Source: Lachnospiraceae bacterium
GTDB lineage: Bacteria > Bacillota > Clostridia > Lachnospirales > Lachnospiraceae
Length of the DNA stretch: 59,695 bases
Assembly (NCBI GenBank): GCA_022510615.1
Contig: JAFLTC010000010.1
Location: 1 to 59,695, forward strand
Reading direction: 5' to 3'
The translations under genes and the position numbers were made by a program. The notes under the pieces were generated by a model that was not told the DNA's origin, did not search any database, and worked only from the letters and a program-made list of their open reading frames with translations. Shown piece after piece: positions 8,002 to 17,411 of the stretch (within the stretch, counting starts at the first letter, position 1; each line of letters starts with the position of its first letter).

Positions 8002-8646
8002 TTACCCGGCCATTTCCTCCAGTACCTCCTCTAACTCCATTCGTACCATTTGGAAAATCTCTAAAAGTCTAGGGGAAAATATACCGCATTCTCCCTCCAT
8101 TATCATATCAAAGGCCTCTTCCTTCGTAACCGCTGTCTTATAAACTCTTTCGCTCACCAACAAATCATAGGTATCTGCCAAACTGACAATCTGTGCCTCA
8201 ATGGGAATTTCTTCTCTCTTCAATCCTTCCGGATATCCGTCCCCATCATACCTTTCGTGATGATACATACAAACCTTGGCACAGCATTCCAGAAAAGCGT
8301 ATTCTTCACTGCCTTTTTCTACCGTTTTCATAATGTTTTCAAAAATTTTCCGACCCTTTCTTGTATGGTTTTTCATAATTTCAAATTCATCATAACTTAA
8401 TCGTCCCGGTTTTTGCAAAATACGATCCGACATCGCTACTTTTCCCACATCATGCAATGCCCCTGCACAGGCAATCATCTCACATTTTTCTTCCGTCAGG
8501 TTATATTCCGGACAAAAATACATGACTCTCTCTGCCAAAATTTCCACAAGCCGCCTCACACTTCGGCAGTGTTTCTCCTCCGTTACGTCCCGACATTCAA
8601 AAATAGCTCTGAGATATTCCACCATTTTTTTATGTTCATCCAGCAT
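8002..8646 (-). CDS. Stand-alone HD-GYP domain phosphohydrolase
   Basis: A 214-residue soluble protein made almost only of an HD-GYP domain, the family of cyclic-di-GMP (or cGAMP) phosphodiesterases. Metal and signature residues are present: His26 in KHCRSVRRL, His65-Asp66 in ALHDVGKVAMSD, His94, His129-His130, the GYP in YDGDGYPEGL at 137-139, and Asp158 in VSLADTYD. There is no receiver, PAS or membrane domain, so its input must come through partners or expression. It starts 48 nt after the fapA stop with GGAGGTAGAAGC before the ATG, so the two are probably cotranscribed. Substrate specificity cannot be read from sequence. Confidence 0.9.
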   Translation of the reverse strand: MLDEHKKMVEYLRAIFECRDVTEEKHCRSVRRLVEILAERVMYFCPEYNLTEEKCEMIACAGALHDVGKVAMSDRILQKPGRLSYDEFEIMKNHTRKGRKIFENIMKTVEKGSEEYAFLECCAKVCMYHHERYDGDGYPEGLKREEIPIEAQIVSLADTYDLLVSERVYKTAVTKEEAFDMIMEGECGIFSPRLLEIFQMVRMELEEVLEEMAG

Positions 8647-8693
8647 GCTTCTACCTCCGTCTCTATTCCGGCAAATATGATCCGTTTTTTTGT

Positions 8694-11180
8694 CTAGCGG
8701 GCCGGAACCACCTCAATTTTCTCATCGGTCTTCATAAACTGCACATTGCGGTACTGCTCCAAAACCATCATAGGCTCTGAATTCATATAAACCCGCACAC
8801 CCGGGTATACACTTCCACTAACTATAATTCGGGCATTCCGTTGCTTTGTCATCTGTTCCATCCGCTCTGCCCGCTCCTTTAACAAATCCTTTTTGTGGGT
8901 CTTTTCAATATACAAAGCCTTTGTCAGACGCTGACACAACTTGATAATTTTTTCATCTCTCTCTTTTTGTGCCAGTCCCTTTGCCGCAGCCTCCTCTAAT
9001 GTCTTAATCTCGGAGTCCACTTTGGCAATTTTCTTCATTAATTCTGAATATGCCGTCATATCTTCCTTATCAATGCCGACCTCCAGTGTTGTTTTAATCT
9101 CCGCCACATTTCCCAAACCAAAGCACTGAATGCCTTGTTTAGCACAGAGATAACCGCCAATGATGACTCCTCGCCGTCCCTCTATCAGAAGTTTTCCCTC
9201 TGTTTTTACCTGACAATTTAAAAGGTAGCTTGCCGTAATATCTCCTCCCGCAGTTGCCTTTACAGACTCCATAAACTGTCCGGTAATGGATCCTCCTGCA
9301 TGGAGTTCCCCCACATTTTGTCCCTGACACCCCTTTCGTATAAGGATATCTTTCGTGGCCCGGATAATGCCGCCGTCACATTGACCATTTACCACGACAT
9401 TGCCATCCGCCTCTACCGTGAAGCCTCTCTCCACATTGCCCTGAATGTTTACATCACCCTGGAAACGGATGTTACCCGTGGAAACATCCACATTGCCGGT
9501 TACGGTATACATATTCCTGACTTCAATTTTTCCTTCTTCCACCCACTCTACAATACCGTCCAACATGGCAGTATACTTTTTTCTGTCATCGGACATCTTA
9601 ATGCCTTTGCCTCGTAATGGCAAAAGTTCTTTTCCTTTTTTTGGCGGAAGCAGATTTCCAGCGACGTCAAATCCATATCCTCCCGCTGTCGCCGGCTCAT
9701 ATTCTGCAAGAAGCTGCCCTTCTTTTACCTCTTCAAACAACTCCATGTTTTTGTAATCCACACTGCCATTTTCCAATATTTTCGGTTTTTTCTTTAATTC
9801 CTTCCGGAAGAAATAGCGGTATTTTCCGTCCTCTCCATTGACCGGTTCTCTTCCCTCTGCCACTACTACGTCTTCTAAATAAAGCTTTTTATCTATAATT
9901 TCCTGCAAAATTCCCTTTTTGACGCCCTGACGAACACCATTTCTCTTTAGCAGCCGTCCCAGCTCTCCTGCCGTATGCTCTGCATCCTCGCCAAAAACAG
10001 ATAAGTTTATCACTGCCTTCATCTTATCTGGCGAAACACGCACACACTCCTCGGCTTTTATGATTTCCATTTCAAAATCGTCTTCCGAAATTTCCTCTTC
10101 CTCCGGATATGCTTCCAGAAGTTTTTCCATTTCCTCCTTAGCGGCCTTTGCAGCAGAAGAATCCTCTTCCTCCATCTTTTTTCTCATCTCTTCCATCTGC
10201 TCCGGCTCATAATAAACCTTCGCATACTTGGAGGCATCTACACCGGCTAACAAGCCCTGACGAATCTCTGCCATCTGGCGTTCCGTAAAATCCGGATTTG
10301 CATAGCAGGATACATCTAGTTTATCCTCCATACCAAAACGTATTTCCCTCATTTGAAACCAGCTATATTCCTTTTTGGCATAAACGGAAATATCCAGACC
10401 ACTTTTTAATCCCTTAACCATTTGCTCTAACTGAGCGCCGTGAAAATCTTTAGATAAATAAGGAATCAGATTCAATCCTGCCTCATAGGCATTATTAATC
10501 TGTTCCATCTGCTCCGCCTCATATCCTCCTTCCAGAAATGAGCTGATATCATTTTCTGCTTCTATGGCACGCTGCAGCTCCATCAGTTCTTTTCCCTGAT
10601 AGCCTTTTTCCGCAAAGGGAACCAGATTAATCCCCTTCTCCAGAGCTTTTCGGATGGCCCGCATGGTAAAATGCTTATATTCCGGTTTTGCATATAGGGA
10701 AACATCCCGTTTCTCCTCTAAGCCTCTCCGAATTTCCCGCATCTGAAACCAGTCATAATACGGCTTCGCATACAAAGAAACATCCAGCCCTTTCATCATT
10801 CCTTTGAGGATTTCCCTCATCTGGGGAGCCAGAAATTCCTGTTTGGCATAAACCGACACATCCAGCTTTTGTAACAATCCTTCTCTGATTACGCTACATT
10901 GTCTCCTATCATAGCCCTGGTTGATATAGTTTTTCATATCAACTCCGGTTTCCAGTGTATACCGGATATTCTCCATTTCCATCCAGGATAATGACGGGTC
11001 GGTATACTTTTCTGTATCAATACCATGCTCTAGTCCAAGACGAAGCTGTTCCAGCTGGTAAGCATCAAAAGAAAGGCGGCGATACCTCTCAATATCACCA
11101 CCGGCCTTTTGGCATAGTTCGAGCTCATACTCATAATTTTTCAAGGTAATTTCTGAATCGATATTTGGTATCTTACTCAT
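8694..11180 (-). CDS. fapA: FapA/DUF342 protein with twelve N-terminal 26-residue repeats
   Basis: An 828-residue cytosolic protein in three parts. Residues 29-340 are twelve tandem 26-residue repeats with consensus D-V-S-x-Y-A-K-P-x-Y then QMREIRxGLExG. An acidic linker follows at about 341-375. The rest is the FapA (DUF342) region: an N-terminal domain, then a right-handed beta-helix (VTGNVDVSTGNIRFQGDVNI, GNVVVNGQCDGGII, GSITGQFMESVKATAGGDIT) and a C-terminal coiled coil ending in a small beta-domain. FapA proteins affect polar flagellar or c-di-GMP-linked functions in some bacteria, but their activity is unclear. ATG 11180 has GGAGGTGG at the right distance; GTG 11189 lies inside that site. 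It follows the trigger-factor-like gene by 22 nt. Confidence 0.88.
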   Translation of the reverse strand: MSKIPNIDSEITLKNYEYELELCQKAGGDIERYRRLSFDAYQLEQLRLGLEHGIDTEKYTDPSLSWMEMENIRYTLETGVDMKNYINQGYDRRQCSVIREGLLQKLDVSVYAKQEFLAPQMREILKGMMKGLDVSLYAKPYYDWFQMREIRRGLEEKRDVSLYAKPEYKHFTMRAIRKALEKGINLVPFAEKGYQGKELMELQRAIEAENDISSFLEGGYEAEQMEQINNAYEAGLNLIPYLSKDFHGAQLEQMVKGLKSGLDISVYAKKEYSWFQMREIRFGMEDKLDVSCYANPDFTERQMAEIRQGLLAGVDASKYAKVYYEPEQMEEMRKKMEEEDSSAAKAAKEEMEKLLEAYPEEEEISEDDFEMEIIKAEECVRVSPDKMKAVINLSVFGEDAEHTAGELGRLLKRNGVRQGVKKGILQEIIDKKLYLEDVVVAEGREPVNGEDGKYRYFFRKELKKKPKILENGSVDYKNMELFEEVKEGQLLAEYEPATAGGYGFDVAGNLLPPKKGKELLPLRGKGIKMSDDRKKYTAMLDGIVEWVEEGKIEVRNMYTVTGNVDVSTGNIRFQGDVNIQGNVERGFTVEADGNVVVNGQCDGGIIRATKDILIRKGCQGQNVGELHAGGSITGQFMESVKATAGGDITASYLLNCQVKTEGKLLIEGRRGVIIGGYLCAKQGIQCFGLGNVAEIKTTLEVGIDKEDMTAYSELMKKIAKVDSEIKTLEEAAAKGLAQKERDEKIIKLCQRLTKALYIEKTHKKDLLKERAERMEQMTKQRNARIIVSGSVYPGVRVYMNSEPMMVLEQYRNVQFMKTDEKIEVVPAR
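10161..11096 (-). repeat. Twelve tandem 26-codon repeats in fapA
   Basis: Each unit begins Asp or Asn and keeps an exact 26-residue period with no gap across all twelve copies. Conserved positions are Asp1, Tyr/Phe5, Ala6, Tyr/Phe10, Gln14-Met15, Ile18-Arg19, Gly21-Leu22 and Gly25. Units 5, 6, 10 and 11 are most alike (DVSLYAKP, then QMREIRRGLE). The period suits a two-helix solenoid unit. Confidence 0.9.
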
Positions 11181-11202
11181 AAAATCCACCTCCGAATATT
11201 AT

Positions 11203-12318
11203 CTATGCTTTGATCTTTGCATTATTACTTAATAATTCAATGACTTGCGTATTCATAAGCTGAATTCGGTAGTATTCTTCTAACGTAATCGTATCTCCAT
11301 AGATTGCTTTAAACTGATCCCTCAGGGCTGCTTCATCTGCACCGGCAGCAGCATTCTGGGTAACAATCGCATCAATCTCTTTCTTTATATCCTCATCCGT
11401 TATGACAATATTCTCTTTTTTTGCAATGGCAAATGTCATCAGCCATGTTTTCGCCAGAGTTTCTGCATTATTAGACAACTCGGTCTGATAGGCAGTCTCT
11501 GACATCCCGCTTGCCTGCAAGAAAGCATTCAAATCCGCAAATCCATAACTGGTTGCCGTATAGCGGTAATAGGAATCCATCTGACTTCTACAGGAAGCTT
11601 TTAACTCTTCCGGTATGGACTTGAAAGTACTGTTTTTTTCCGCGATATCCATAGCGGTACTTCCTGCACTATCCTTCTTTTTATTAGACAGTTCTTCTCT
11701 TGTTTTCTGCTTGAACTCATCTGTGGTTTTGTATTCTGTCGCCTTTTTCACAAGGGCATCATTAAACTCCGGGGTAATCTCTTTTCCCTGAATGTAATTT
11801 AAGGTTACCGTAAAGACAACATCTTTACCAGCCAGCGATTCCTCATGGTAATCGGATGGAAAAGTCAGGTTTAAATCCTTTTTCTGTCCCACCTTCATGC
11901 CAATAACACCATCGTCAAAGCCATCAATATAACCGGATTTTCCCAGTTCAATATTTGTATCCGTGGCAGAACCGTTATCAAATGCCTTTCCGTTTAACTT
12001 ACCCACATAATCAATATTGACTGTCTGGCCTTTTTTGCATTTTCCTTTTTTTATCTTCTTATTTGTTTTATTTGCATCAATCAACTCATCGATTTCCGCC
12101 TGAATTTCTTCATCGGACACCGTACAGTCTACTTCAACACCTTTATATTCTCCTAATGTAACATAATCATCCGGGTCATAATCTGTTAATGACACGGCAC
12201 TTCCTGTCGCTGCAGTATCCTCTCCAATAAATTTCGCTTTAATATCATTCCAGGAACATCCTGTCAGTACCATTGCCATAACCAACAGCAGACCGATGAC
12301 CGTCACTTGTTTTTTCAA
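11203..12318 (-). CDS. Trigger-factor/FKBP-type peptidyl-prolyl isomerase lipoprotein
   Basis: A 371-residue lipoprotein with the layout of an extracytoplasmic foldase. The signal peptide ends in VLTGC with the lipidated Cys at 21, then a Gly/Ser/Ala linker (TAATGSAVS). An FKBP-like domain follows (VNIDYVGKLNGKAFDNGSA, IDGFDDGVIGMKVGQKKDL, FTVTLNYI), and a helical C-terminal region resembling trigger factor (FKQKTREELSNKKK, NAETLAKTWLMTFAIAKKEN). It should catalyse prolyl isomerisation or act as a chaperone for exported proteins outside the membrane. Translation probably starts at TTG 12318, which has AAGGAGG 8 nt upstream; GTG 12342 precedes that site and would add unneeded residues. It lies first before fapA and the HD-GYP gene. 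Confidence 0.87.
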   Translation of the reverse strand: MKKQVTVIGLLLVMAMVLTGCSWNDIKAKFIGEDTAATGSAVSLTDYDPDDYVTLGEYKGVEVDCTVSDEEIQAEIDELIDANKTNKKIKKGKCKKGQTVNIDYVGKLNGKAFDNGSATDTNIELGKSGYIDGFDDGVIGMKVGQKKDLNLTFPSDYHEESLAGKDVVFTVTLNYIQGKEITPEFNDALVKKATEYKTTDEFKQKTREELSNKKKDSAGSTAMDIAEKNSTFKSIPEELKASCRSQMDSYYRYTATSYGFADLNAFLQASGMSETAYQTELSNNAETLAKTWLMTFAIAKKENIVITDEDIKKEIDAIVTQNAAAGADEAALRDQFKAIYGDTITLEEYYRIQLMNTQVIELLSNNAKIKA

Positions 12319-12360
12319 TTTTGTTTCCTCCTTATTGCCCACAGGCTATTTGTCATATTT

Positions 12361-12389
12361 AGTATAGCATGAATACAGACAAATGGAAA
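12361..12389 (-). promoter_or_regulatory. Promoter of the foldase-fapA-HD-GYP operon
   Basis: TTTCCA (12384-12389), a 17-nt spacer, TATACT (12361-12366). It lies between the trpA stop (12415) and the foldase gene. No clear intrinsic terminator for trpA is visible before it. Confidence 0.55.
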
Positions 12390-12414
12390 GTAAATTTTTT
12401 CTTAAAATGGATAA

Positions 12415-13191
12415 TTAGAGAGACAATACCGCCTGCTTCATGGATTGCACATAGTCTCTCACATAAGGAACACTGTCGCTGCCGTGTTCTGCCACAATGC
12501 GGACAATGGCACTCCCCACAATGGCACCGTCGGAAATCGCCGCCATTTCCTTTGCCTGCTCCGGCGTAGAAATACCAAAACCAATGGCACATGGAATATC
12601 TTTTACTTCCTTTACCTGCTCAATCAGTTCGGAAATCCCGGTATTAATCTCAGTACGGACACCGGTTACTCCTAATGAGGACACACAATATACAAAGCCC
12701 TCTGCTTCCTCTGCAATCTTCTTTACACGGTCAGAAGATGTCGGGGCTATCATGGATATCAGCGTCACATCGTGTTCAGCAAATGTCTTTCGAATTTCCT
12801 CCTTTTCCTCAAAGGGCACATCCGGTACAATAATGCCGCTCACACCACACTCTTTGCTTCGTCTGGCAAATTTTTCAATTCCGTATACAAAAACCGGATT
12901 GATATAGGTCATAAATACCATTGGCACTTTCATCCGGGGAAAAATCGACTGAACCATATCAAAAATTTTATCTGTTGTCGTTCCGGAAGTCAATGCCCGG
13001 ATATCCGCTTCCTGTATGACTGGCCCCTCTGCCACCGGGTCGGAAAAAGGAATCCCGATTTCAATTAAATCTGCTCCCGCTTCCTGCATGGCAAAAAGAA
13101 GTTTTTCTGTCGTTTCCAGATTTGGATCCCCTGCCGTGACAAAGGGAATAAATGCTTTTTTTCCGGCAAATGCCTCTGCTATCTTATTCAT
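12415..13191 (-). CDS. trpA: Tryptophan synthase alpha subunit
   Basis: Cleaves indole-3-glycerol phosphate to indole and glyceraldehyde 3-phosphate and passes indole through the tunnel to TrpB. The 258-residue protein starts [21 protein letters not shown]. It shows the catalytic Glu in [16 protein letters not shown] with its Asp partner region nearby, [13 protein letters not shown], and the phosphate loop [13 protein letters not shown] with GAIVGSAIV. The ATG at 13191 follows AGGGGGG and overlaps the trpB stop by 8 nt; longer in-frame readings lie inside trpB. It is the last gene of the complete trpEGDCFBA operon. Confidence 0.97.
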   Translation of the reverse strand: MNKIAEAFAGKKAFIPFVTAGDPNLETTEKLLFAMQEAGADLIEIGIPFSDPVAEGPVIQEADIRALTSGTTTDKIFDMVQSIFPRMKVPMVFMTYINPVFVYGIEKFARRSKECGVSGIIVPDVPFEEKEEIRKTFAEHDVTLISMIAPTSSDRVKKIAEEAEGFVYCVSSLGVTGVRTEINTGISELIEQVKEVKDIPCAIGFGISTPEQAKEMAAISDGAIVGSAIVRIVAEHGSDSVPYVRDYVQSMKQAVLSL

Positions 13192-14368
13192 AAATTTCAA
13201 CCCCCCTGTATCTGGCGATTGCCGCCACATCTTTATCTCCCCGCCCGGATACATTGACTACCATAATTTTATCTCTTCTCATCGTCGGAGCCAGCTTTCT
13301 GGCATAGGCCAGGGCATGGGAACTCTCAATGGCAGGAATAATCCCCTCAATCTTTGAGAGATACTCAAAGGCCTCTACCGCTTCATCATCGGTAATGGAA
13401 ACGTACTTGGCACGCCCGGTATCATAAAGATTGGCATGCTCCGGTCCGATTCCCGGATAATCAAGACCTGCCGAAATGGAATACACCGGTGCTATCTGTC
13501 CGTATTCATCCTGGCAGAAATAGGATTTCATTCCATGGAATACCCCCAGCGAACCGGTACCGATGGTGGCAGCCGTCTCCGCCGTGTTGACTCCCCGTCC
13601 CGCTGCCTCGCAGCCAATAAGCTGCACTTCCTTGTGGGGAATAAATTCATAGAAGGCCCCCATGGCATTACTGCCGCCGCCGACACAGGCTAACACGGCA
13701 TCAGGAAGCCGTCCCTCCTTTTCTAAAAGCTGTTCCTTGATTTCCTTTCCAATCACACTCTGGAAATCTCGCACTATCGTAGGAAACGGATGGGGTCCCA
13801 TAACAGAGCCGATGACATAATGAGTGTCCTCAATCCGCCTGGTCCATTCCCGCAGCGTTTCATTGACCGCATCCTTTAATGTCTGGGTTCCACTGGTTAC
13901 CGGGTGAACCTTCGCCCCCAGCAGCTCCATTCGAAATACATTCAGTGCCTGACGATCCGTGTCCAGCTTGCCCATATAAATTTCGCACTCCATACCAAGA
14001 AGTGCCGCCACGGTAGCCGTTGCCACGCCATGCTGACCGGCTCCGGTCTCTGCTATCAGGCGCTTCTTTCCCATCTTCTTTGCCAGTAACGCCTGTCCTA
14101 GCGCATTATTTAACTTATGGGAACCGGTATGGTTTAAATCCTCCCGTTTCAGATAAATTTTTGCTCCGCCCAGATCTTCTGTCATATGAGCGGCATAATA
14201 CAGCCGGGAAGGACGCCCTGCATAATTTGCTAACAGGTCTTCAAATTCCTTTACAAACTCCGGGTCATCTTTATAATGTTCATAAGCCTTTTCCAGTTCA
14301 ATCACTGCGTTCATCAGTGTTTCCGGAATATACTGCCCGCCATGAATACCAAATCTTCCATTTGACAT
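13184..14368 (-). CDS. trpB: Tryptophan synthase beta subunit
   Basis: A PLP enzyme that joins indole and serine to give tryptophan. The 394-residue length is normal for TrpB1. Visible landmarks are [15 protein letters not shown] at the start, the PLP lysine in [32 protein letters not shown] with the catalytic Glu, the phosphate-binding GGGSNAMG, and a C-terminal [21 protein letters not shown] precedes the ATG. The 3' end overlaps trpA, as usual for translational coupling of the two subunits. Confidence 0.98.
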   Translation of the reverse strand: MSNGRFGIHGGQYIPETLMNAVIELEKAYEHYKDDPEFVKEFEDLLANYAGRPSRLYYAAHMTEDLGGAKIYLKREDLNHTGSHKLNNALGQALLAKKMGKKRLIAETGAGQHGVATATVAALLGMECEIYMGKLDTDRQALNVFRMELLGAKVHPVTSGTQTLKDAVNETLREWTRRIEDTHYVIGSVMGPHPFPTIVRDFQSVIGKEIKEQLLEKEGRLPDAVLACVGGGSNAMGAFYEFIPHKEVQLIGCEAAGRGVNTAETAATIGTGSLGVFHGMKSYFCQDEYGQIAPVYSISAGLDYPGIGPEHANLYDTGRAKYVSITDDEAVEAFEYLSKIEGIIPAIESSHALAYARKLAPTMRRDKIMVVNVSGRGDKDVAAIARYRGVEIYE

Positions 14369-14407
14369 ATATCGTTCCTCCGTTTATTTTCTTTTTTCGT
14401 CAATCTC

Positions 14408-15022
14408 TTAGCAGCACGAGTGTGCTGCCCTGACAAGTTCTTCTATCTTTTTCGCATCCTTACAGCCATCAGTCTCTGCACCGCCGCTTACATCAATGGC
14501 GTAGCAGTTTGTTTTTCTTGCCTCCTCAATATTGGAGATATCAATCCCTCCGGCAAGGAAATAAGGATGTCTGATATCTTTTGGAATCATATCCCAGGAA
14601 AAACGCTGTCCCGTTCCTCCGTAAGCTTCCGGTGAAAAGGCATCTAACAAAAGATAATCGCAGGACAGCTTATCCGCCTCGTAGACATCCGCTTCCTCTC
14701 TCACCCGGACAGCTTTTACAATGGGAACCTTTACCCGTTCTCTTAACTTACGGATAACCACCTCAGTCTCATCTCCGTGAAGCTGAATCCAGTCCACTGC
14801 TCCCGACTCCACACAGGAAACCATTTCTTCCAAAGACTGATTCACAAAAACACCTAAAACCGGAATATCTACCGTTAGCAGCCCTTTTAACTGAACCGCC
14901 TTTTCCCTTGTGATCTGTCGTTTACTGGGGGCAAAGACAAAGCCGATAAAATCCGGCTGCCATTGATTGACATAGGCAATGTCTTCTTTCCTTTTTAGTC
15001 CACAGATTTTAATTTTCGGCAT
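14408..15022 (-). CDS. trpF: Phosphoribosylanthranilate isomerase
   Basis: Performs the Amadori rearrangement of phosphoribosylanthranilate in tryptophan synthesis. The 204-residue TIM barrel has the catalytic Cys in KIKICGLKRKED, IGFVFAPSKRQI, WIQLHGDE, the catalytic Asp in YLLLDAFSPEAYGGTG and the phosphate-binding LAGGIDISNIEEA with IDVSGGAETDGCKD. It is a separate gene here, not fused to trpC as in enterobacteria. Its start overlaps the trpC 3' end by 14 nt, behind AAAGGAG. Confidence 0.96.
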   Translation of the reverse strand: MPKIKICGLKRKEDIAYVNQWQPDFIGFVFAPSKRQITREKAVQLKGLLTVDIPVLGVFVNQSLEEMVSCVESGAVDWIQLHGDETEVVIRKLRERVKVPIVKAVRVREEADVYEADKLSCDYLLLDAFSPEAYGGTGQRFSWDMIPKDIRHPYFLAGGIDISNIEEARKTNCYAIDVSGGAETDGCKDAKKIEELVRAAHSCC

Positions 15023-15803
15023 GGGATACTCCTTTCAGTTCCGACAGCATCGCTTTTTTATTTTCGCTTCGCATCAGGGTCTCCCCGATTAATACCGCAT
15101 TAACTTTTCCCTTTTCCAACTCAACAATATCCTCTCTTGTCCGGATACCGCTTTCCGCCACAAAAAAACAATTCTCCGGCACCTGTCTACGCAAGCGAAT
15201 GCCATTGTGTATATCCACGGTAAAATCCTTCAGATTCCGGTTATTGACTCCGATAATACGGGCGCCTGCTGATACTGCCATCCGGATTTCCTCTTCATCA
15301 TGGGCCTCTACCAATGCAGAAAGTCCCAGACTGTCACAAATATCAATGTAGTTCTTTAACTCATCTTTACTTAACAGGGCACAGATAAGCAGTACGATAT
15401 CGGCACCTGCCACCTTCGCCTCATATATCATGTACTCATCGATGGTAAAGTCTTTCCTCAAAAGGGGAATGGATACCTCTTTCCGGATTTCTTTCAGATA
15501 CCGGAGTTCTCCTAAAAAGTAATCCGGCTCCGTCAGCACGGAAATGGCACCGGCTCCTGCCTCCTCATACTCTTTAGCAATGTTCAGATAATCAAAATCC
15601 TTGGCAATCAGACCCTTGGAGGGGGAAGCTTTTTTCACTTCGCAGATAAAGGACATGTTTTTCTTTGCCAGTTCCTTTTCAAAGGGAAAACCGGTTTTTG
15701 CATTTTCTTTCTCTGCCAGCCGCTTCATTTCCTCCGAAGATATTTCCTGTTTTGCCCTTTCCACACGGGCTCTTGTCTTTTCTGCAATTTCATCCAGTAT
15801 CAT
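15009..15803 (-). CDS. trpC: Indole-3-glycerol phosphate synthase
   Basis: Closes the indole ring to give indole-3-glycerol phosphate. The 264-residue barrel carries the signature FICEVKKASPSKG with catalytic Lys, VLTEPDYFLGELRYL, LLRKDFTIDEYMIYEA with the second catalytic Lys, GVNNRNLKDFTVD, FVAESGIRTREDI and VLIGETLMR. Its ATG shares one base with the trpD stop (TAATG). It is flanked by trpD and trpF in the standard Firmicutes order. Confidence 0.97.
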   Translation of the reverse strand: MILDEIAEKTRARVERAKQEISSEEMKRLAEKENAKTGFPFEKELAKKNMSFICEVKKASPSKGLIAKDFDYLNIAKEYEEAGAGAISVLTEPDYFLGELRYLKEIRKEVSIPLLRKDFTIDEYMIYEAKVAGADIVLLICALLSKDELKNYIDICDSLGLSALVEAHDEEEIRMAVSAGARIIGVNNRNLKDFTVDIHNGIRLRRQVPENCFFVAESGIRTREDIVELEKGKVNAVLIGETLMRSENKKAMLSELKGVSHAEN

Positions 15804-16822
15804 TACACATTCTCCTTATTGGTTGCCGCCACAAATTCCTGTAGCTTTTCATAGGCCTTGCCACTGTCAATCAATCGGATGGCCTCCTGCACACCTTCTT
15901 CCATTGTGGCATTATCTTTACAGATATAAATACCGATGCCGGCGTTCAGGGCTACAATATCTCGTTTCGGTCCTTTTTCTTTTCCCATCAAAATATTTTT
16001 GGTGATTTCCGCATTTTCTGCCGGTGTGCCGCCGATTAAATCCTTTAATTCACATCGCTCAAGTCCAAACTGCTCCGGTGTCATTTCAAACGTGGTCAGC
16101 ACTCCGTCATCAATTTTGCAGCAATAGGTCGGTCCCGTCAGGGTGATTTCATCCAGTCCGTCACTTCCGCACACGGAGATTCCCCGTTTTACTCCGAGAT
16201 TGCTGAGTACCTGTGCCAGCTTTTCCACCAAAGCTCTGTCATACACTCCAAGTAGCTGTCTGGTGGCACTGGCAGGATTCGTCAGAGGCCCCAGAATATT
16301 AAAAACGGTGCGCTCGCCCATTTCCTTTCTGACCGGTCCGACATTTTTCATAGAGGAATGATGCTTCTGGGCAAAGAGGAATGCCATGCCCTGTTCATCC
16401 ATTACCTTCTGGTTCGCCTCCGGGGAAATCATAAGATTTACTCCAAGACTTTCCAGCACGTCCGCCGCACCGCTTTTGCTTGACACACTGCGGTTTCCGT
16501 GCTTGGCTACCGGATATCCCGCTGCAGCAACAATAAAAGCCGATGTGGTAGAAATATTAAAAGTGCCCACCTCATCGCCGCCGGTACCGACAATTTCTAA
16601 CACCTCATAGCCCGGTGTCAACTGCACTGCCATATCCCTCATCGTCTGGGCAGAAGCAGTAATTTCTGTAATGGTCTCCCCCTTCATACGAAGAGCGGTC
16701 AGATAGGTTGCCATCTGTACCTGGGAAGCTGTCCCGGACATAATTTCCTGCATGACTTCCTTTGCTTCCTCATAAGTTAAATCGGTTTTGTTAATTACCT
16801 TGTGAATTGCCTCCTGAATCAT
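15803..16822 (-). CDS. trpD: Anthranilate phosphoribosyltransferase
   Basis: Transfers phosphoribose from PRPP to anthranilate. The 339-residue protein has an N-terminal helical domain, the PRPP loop EIVGTGGDEVGTFNISTTSA near residue 80, KHGNRSVSSKSGAADVLESLG for diphosphate and anthranilate binding, and FNILGPLTNPA. It is a stand-alone transferase, not fused to trpG. AAAGGAGAGATAACG precedes the ATG, and the stop overlaps trpC by one base. Confidence 0.98.
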   Translation of the reverse strand: MIQEAIHKVINKTDLTYEEAKEVMQEIMSGTASQVQMATYLTALRMKGETITEITASAQTMRDMAVQLTPGYEVLEIVGTGGDEVGTFNISTTSAFIVAAAGYPVAKHGNRSVSSKSGAADVLESLGVNLMISPEANQKVMDEQGMAFLFAQKHHSSMKNVGPVRKEMGERTVFNILGPLTNPASATRQLLGVYDRALVEKLAQVLSNLGVKRGISVCGSDGLDEITLTGPTYCCKIDDGVLTTFEMTPEQFGLERCELKDLIGGTPAENAEITKNILMGKEKGPKRDIVALNAGIGIYICKDNATMEEGVQEAIRLIDSGKAYEKLQEFVAATNKENV

Positions 16823-16844
16823 CGTTATCTCTCCTTTTCTTTTT

Positions 16845-17411
16845 CTATAAGTTCAAAAAATTCTGAATGATTTTTGTTCCCAATGGTGTCAGTATAGATT
16901 CCGGGTGAAACTGCAGCCCGTATACGTCATATTCCCGGTGCTTCACCGCCATGACCTCATGGTTTTCATCCTCGGATATAATTTCCAGTTCTTCCGGCAT
17001 CGTTTTCGCATCCGCAATCAGAGAATGATACCTCGCCACATCAACTTTCTCCGGCAGTCCCTTAAAAATATCCTTTGTTCCATCAATGGTTACGGTACTC
17101 TGCTTGCCGTGCATCAGCTGCCTGGCATGACAGATATTGGCACCATACGCTTCACAGATTCCCTGATGCCCCAGGCAGACGCCAAGAATCGGAATCTTTC
17201 CCTGAAGCTTTTTTACCACCTCTTCACAGATGCCGGCATCCTTCGGATAGCCCGGTCCCGGCGATAGGATAATGTGGGAAGGATTTATTTTTTCTACCTC
17301 CTCCACGGTCATCTCGTCATTTCGGATCACCTGTATATCCGGATTGAATGCTCCAAAAAGCTGAACCAGATTGTAGGAAAAACTGTCATAATTATCAATG
17401 AGTAAAATCAT
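16845..17411 (-). CDS. trpG: Anthranilate synthase glutamine amidotransferase subunit
   Basis: Releases ammonia from glutamine for TrpE. The 188-residue class I amidotransferase has MILLIDNYDSFSYNLVQLFG at the N-terminus, ILSPGPGYP, the nucleophile in ILGVCLGHQGICEAYG (Cys near residue 79) and the His-Glu pair in YGLQFHPESILTPLG. The first ATG overlaps the trpE stop as ATGA. In some Firmicutes this subunit also serves folate synthesis; its place in the trp operon makes the tryptophan role primary. Confidence 0.97.
   Translation of the reverse strand: MILLIDNYDSFSYNLVQLFGAFNPDIQVIRNDEMTVEEVEKINPSHIILSPGPGYPKDAGICEEVVKKLQGKIPILGVCLGHQGICEAYGANICHARQLMHGKQSTVTIDGTKDIFKGLPEKVDVARYHSLIADAKTMPEELEIISEDENHEVMAVKHREYDVYGLQFHPESILTPLGTKIIQNFLNL

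Noticed and set aside
8694-11180. FapA as proof of flagella
   Set aside because: FapA/DUF342 proteins occur in non-flagellated Clostridia, and no flagellar structural gene is in the window.
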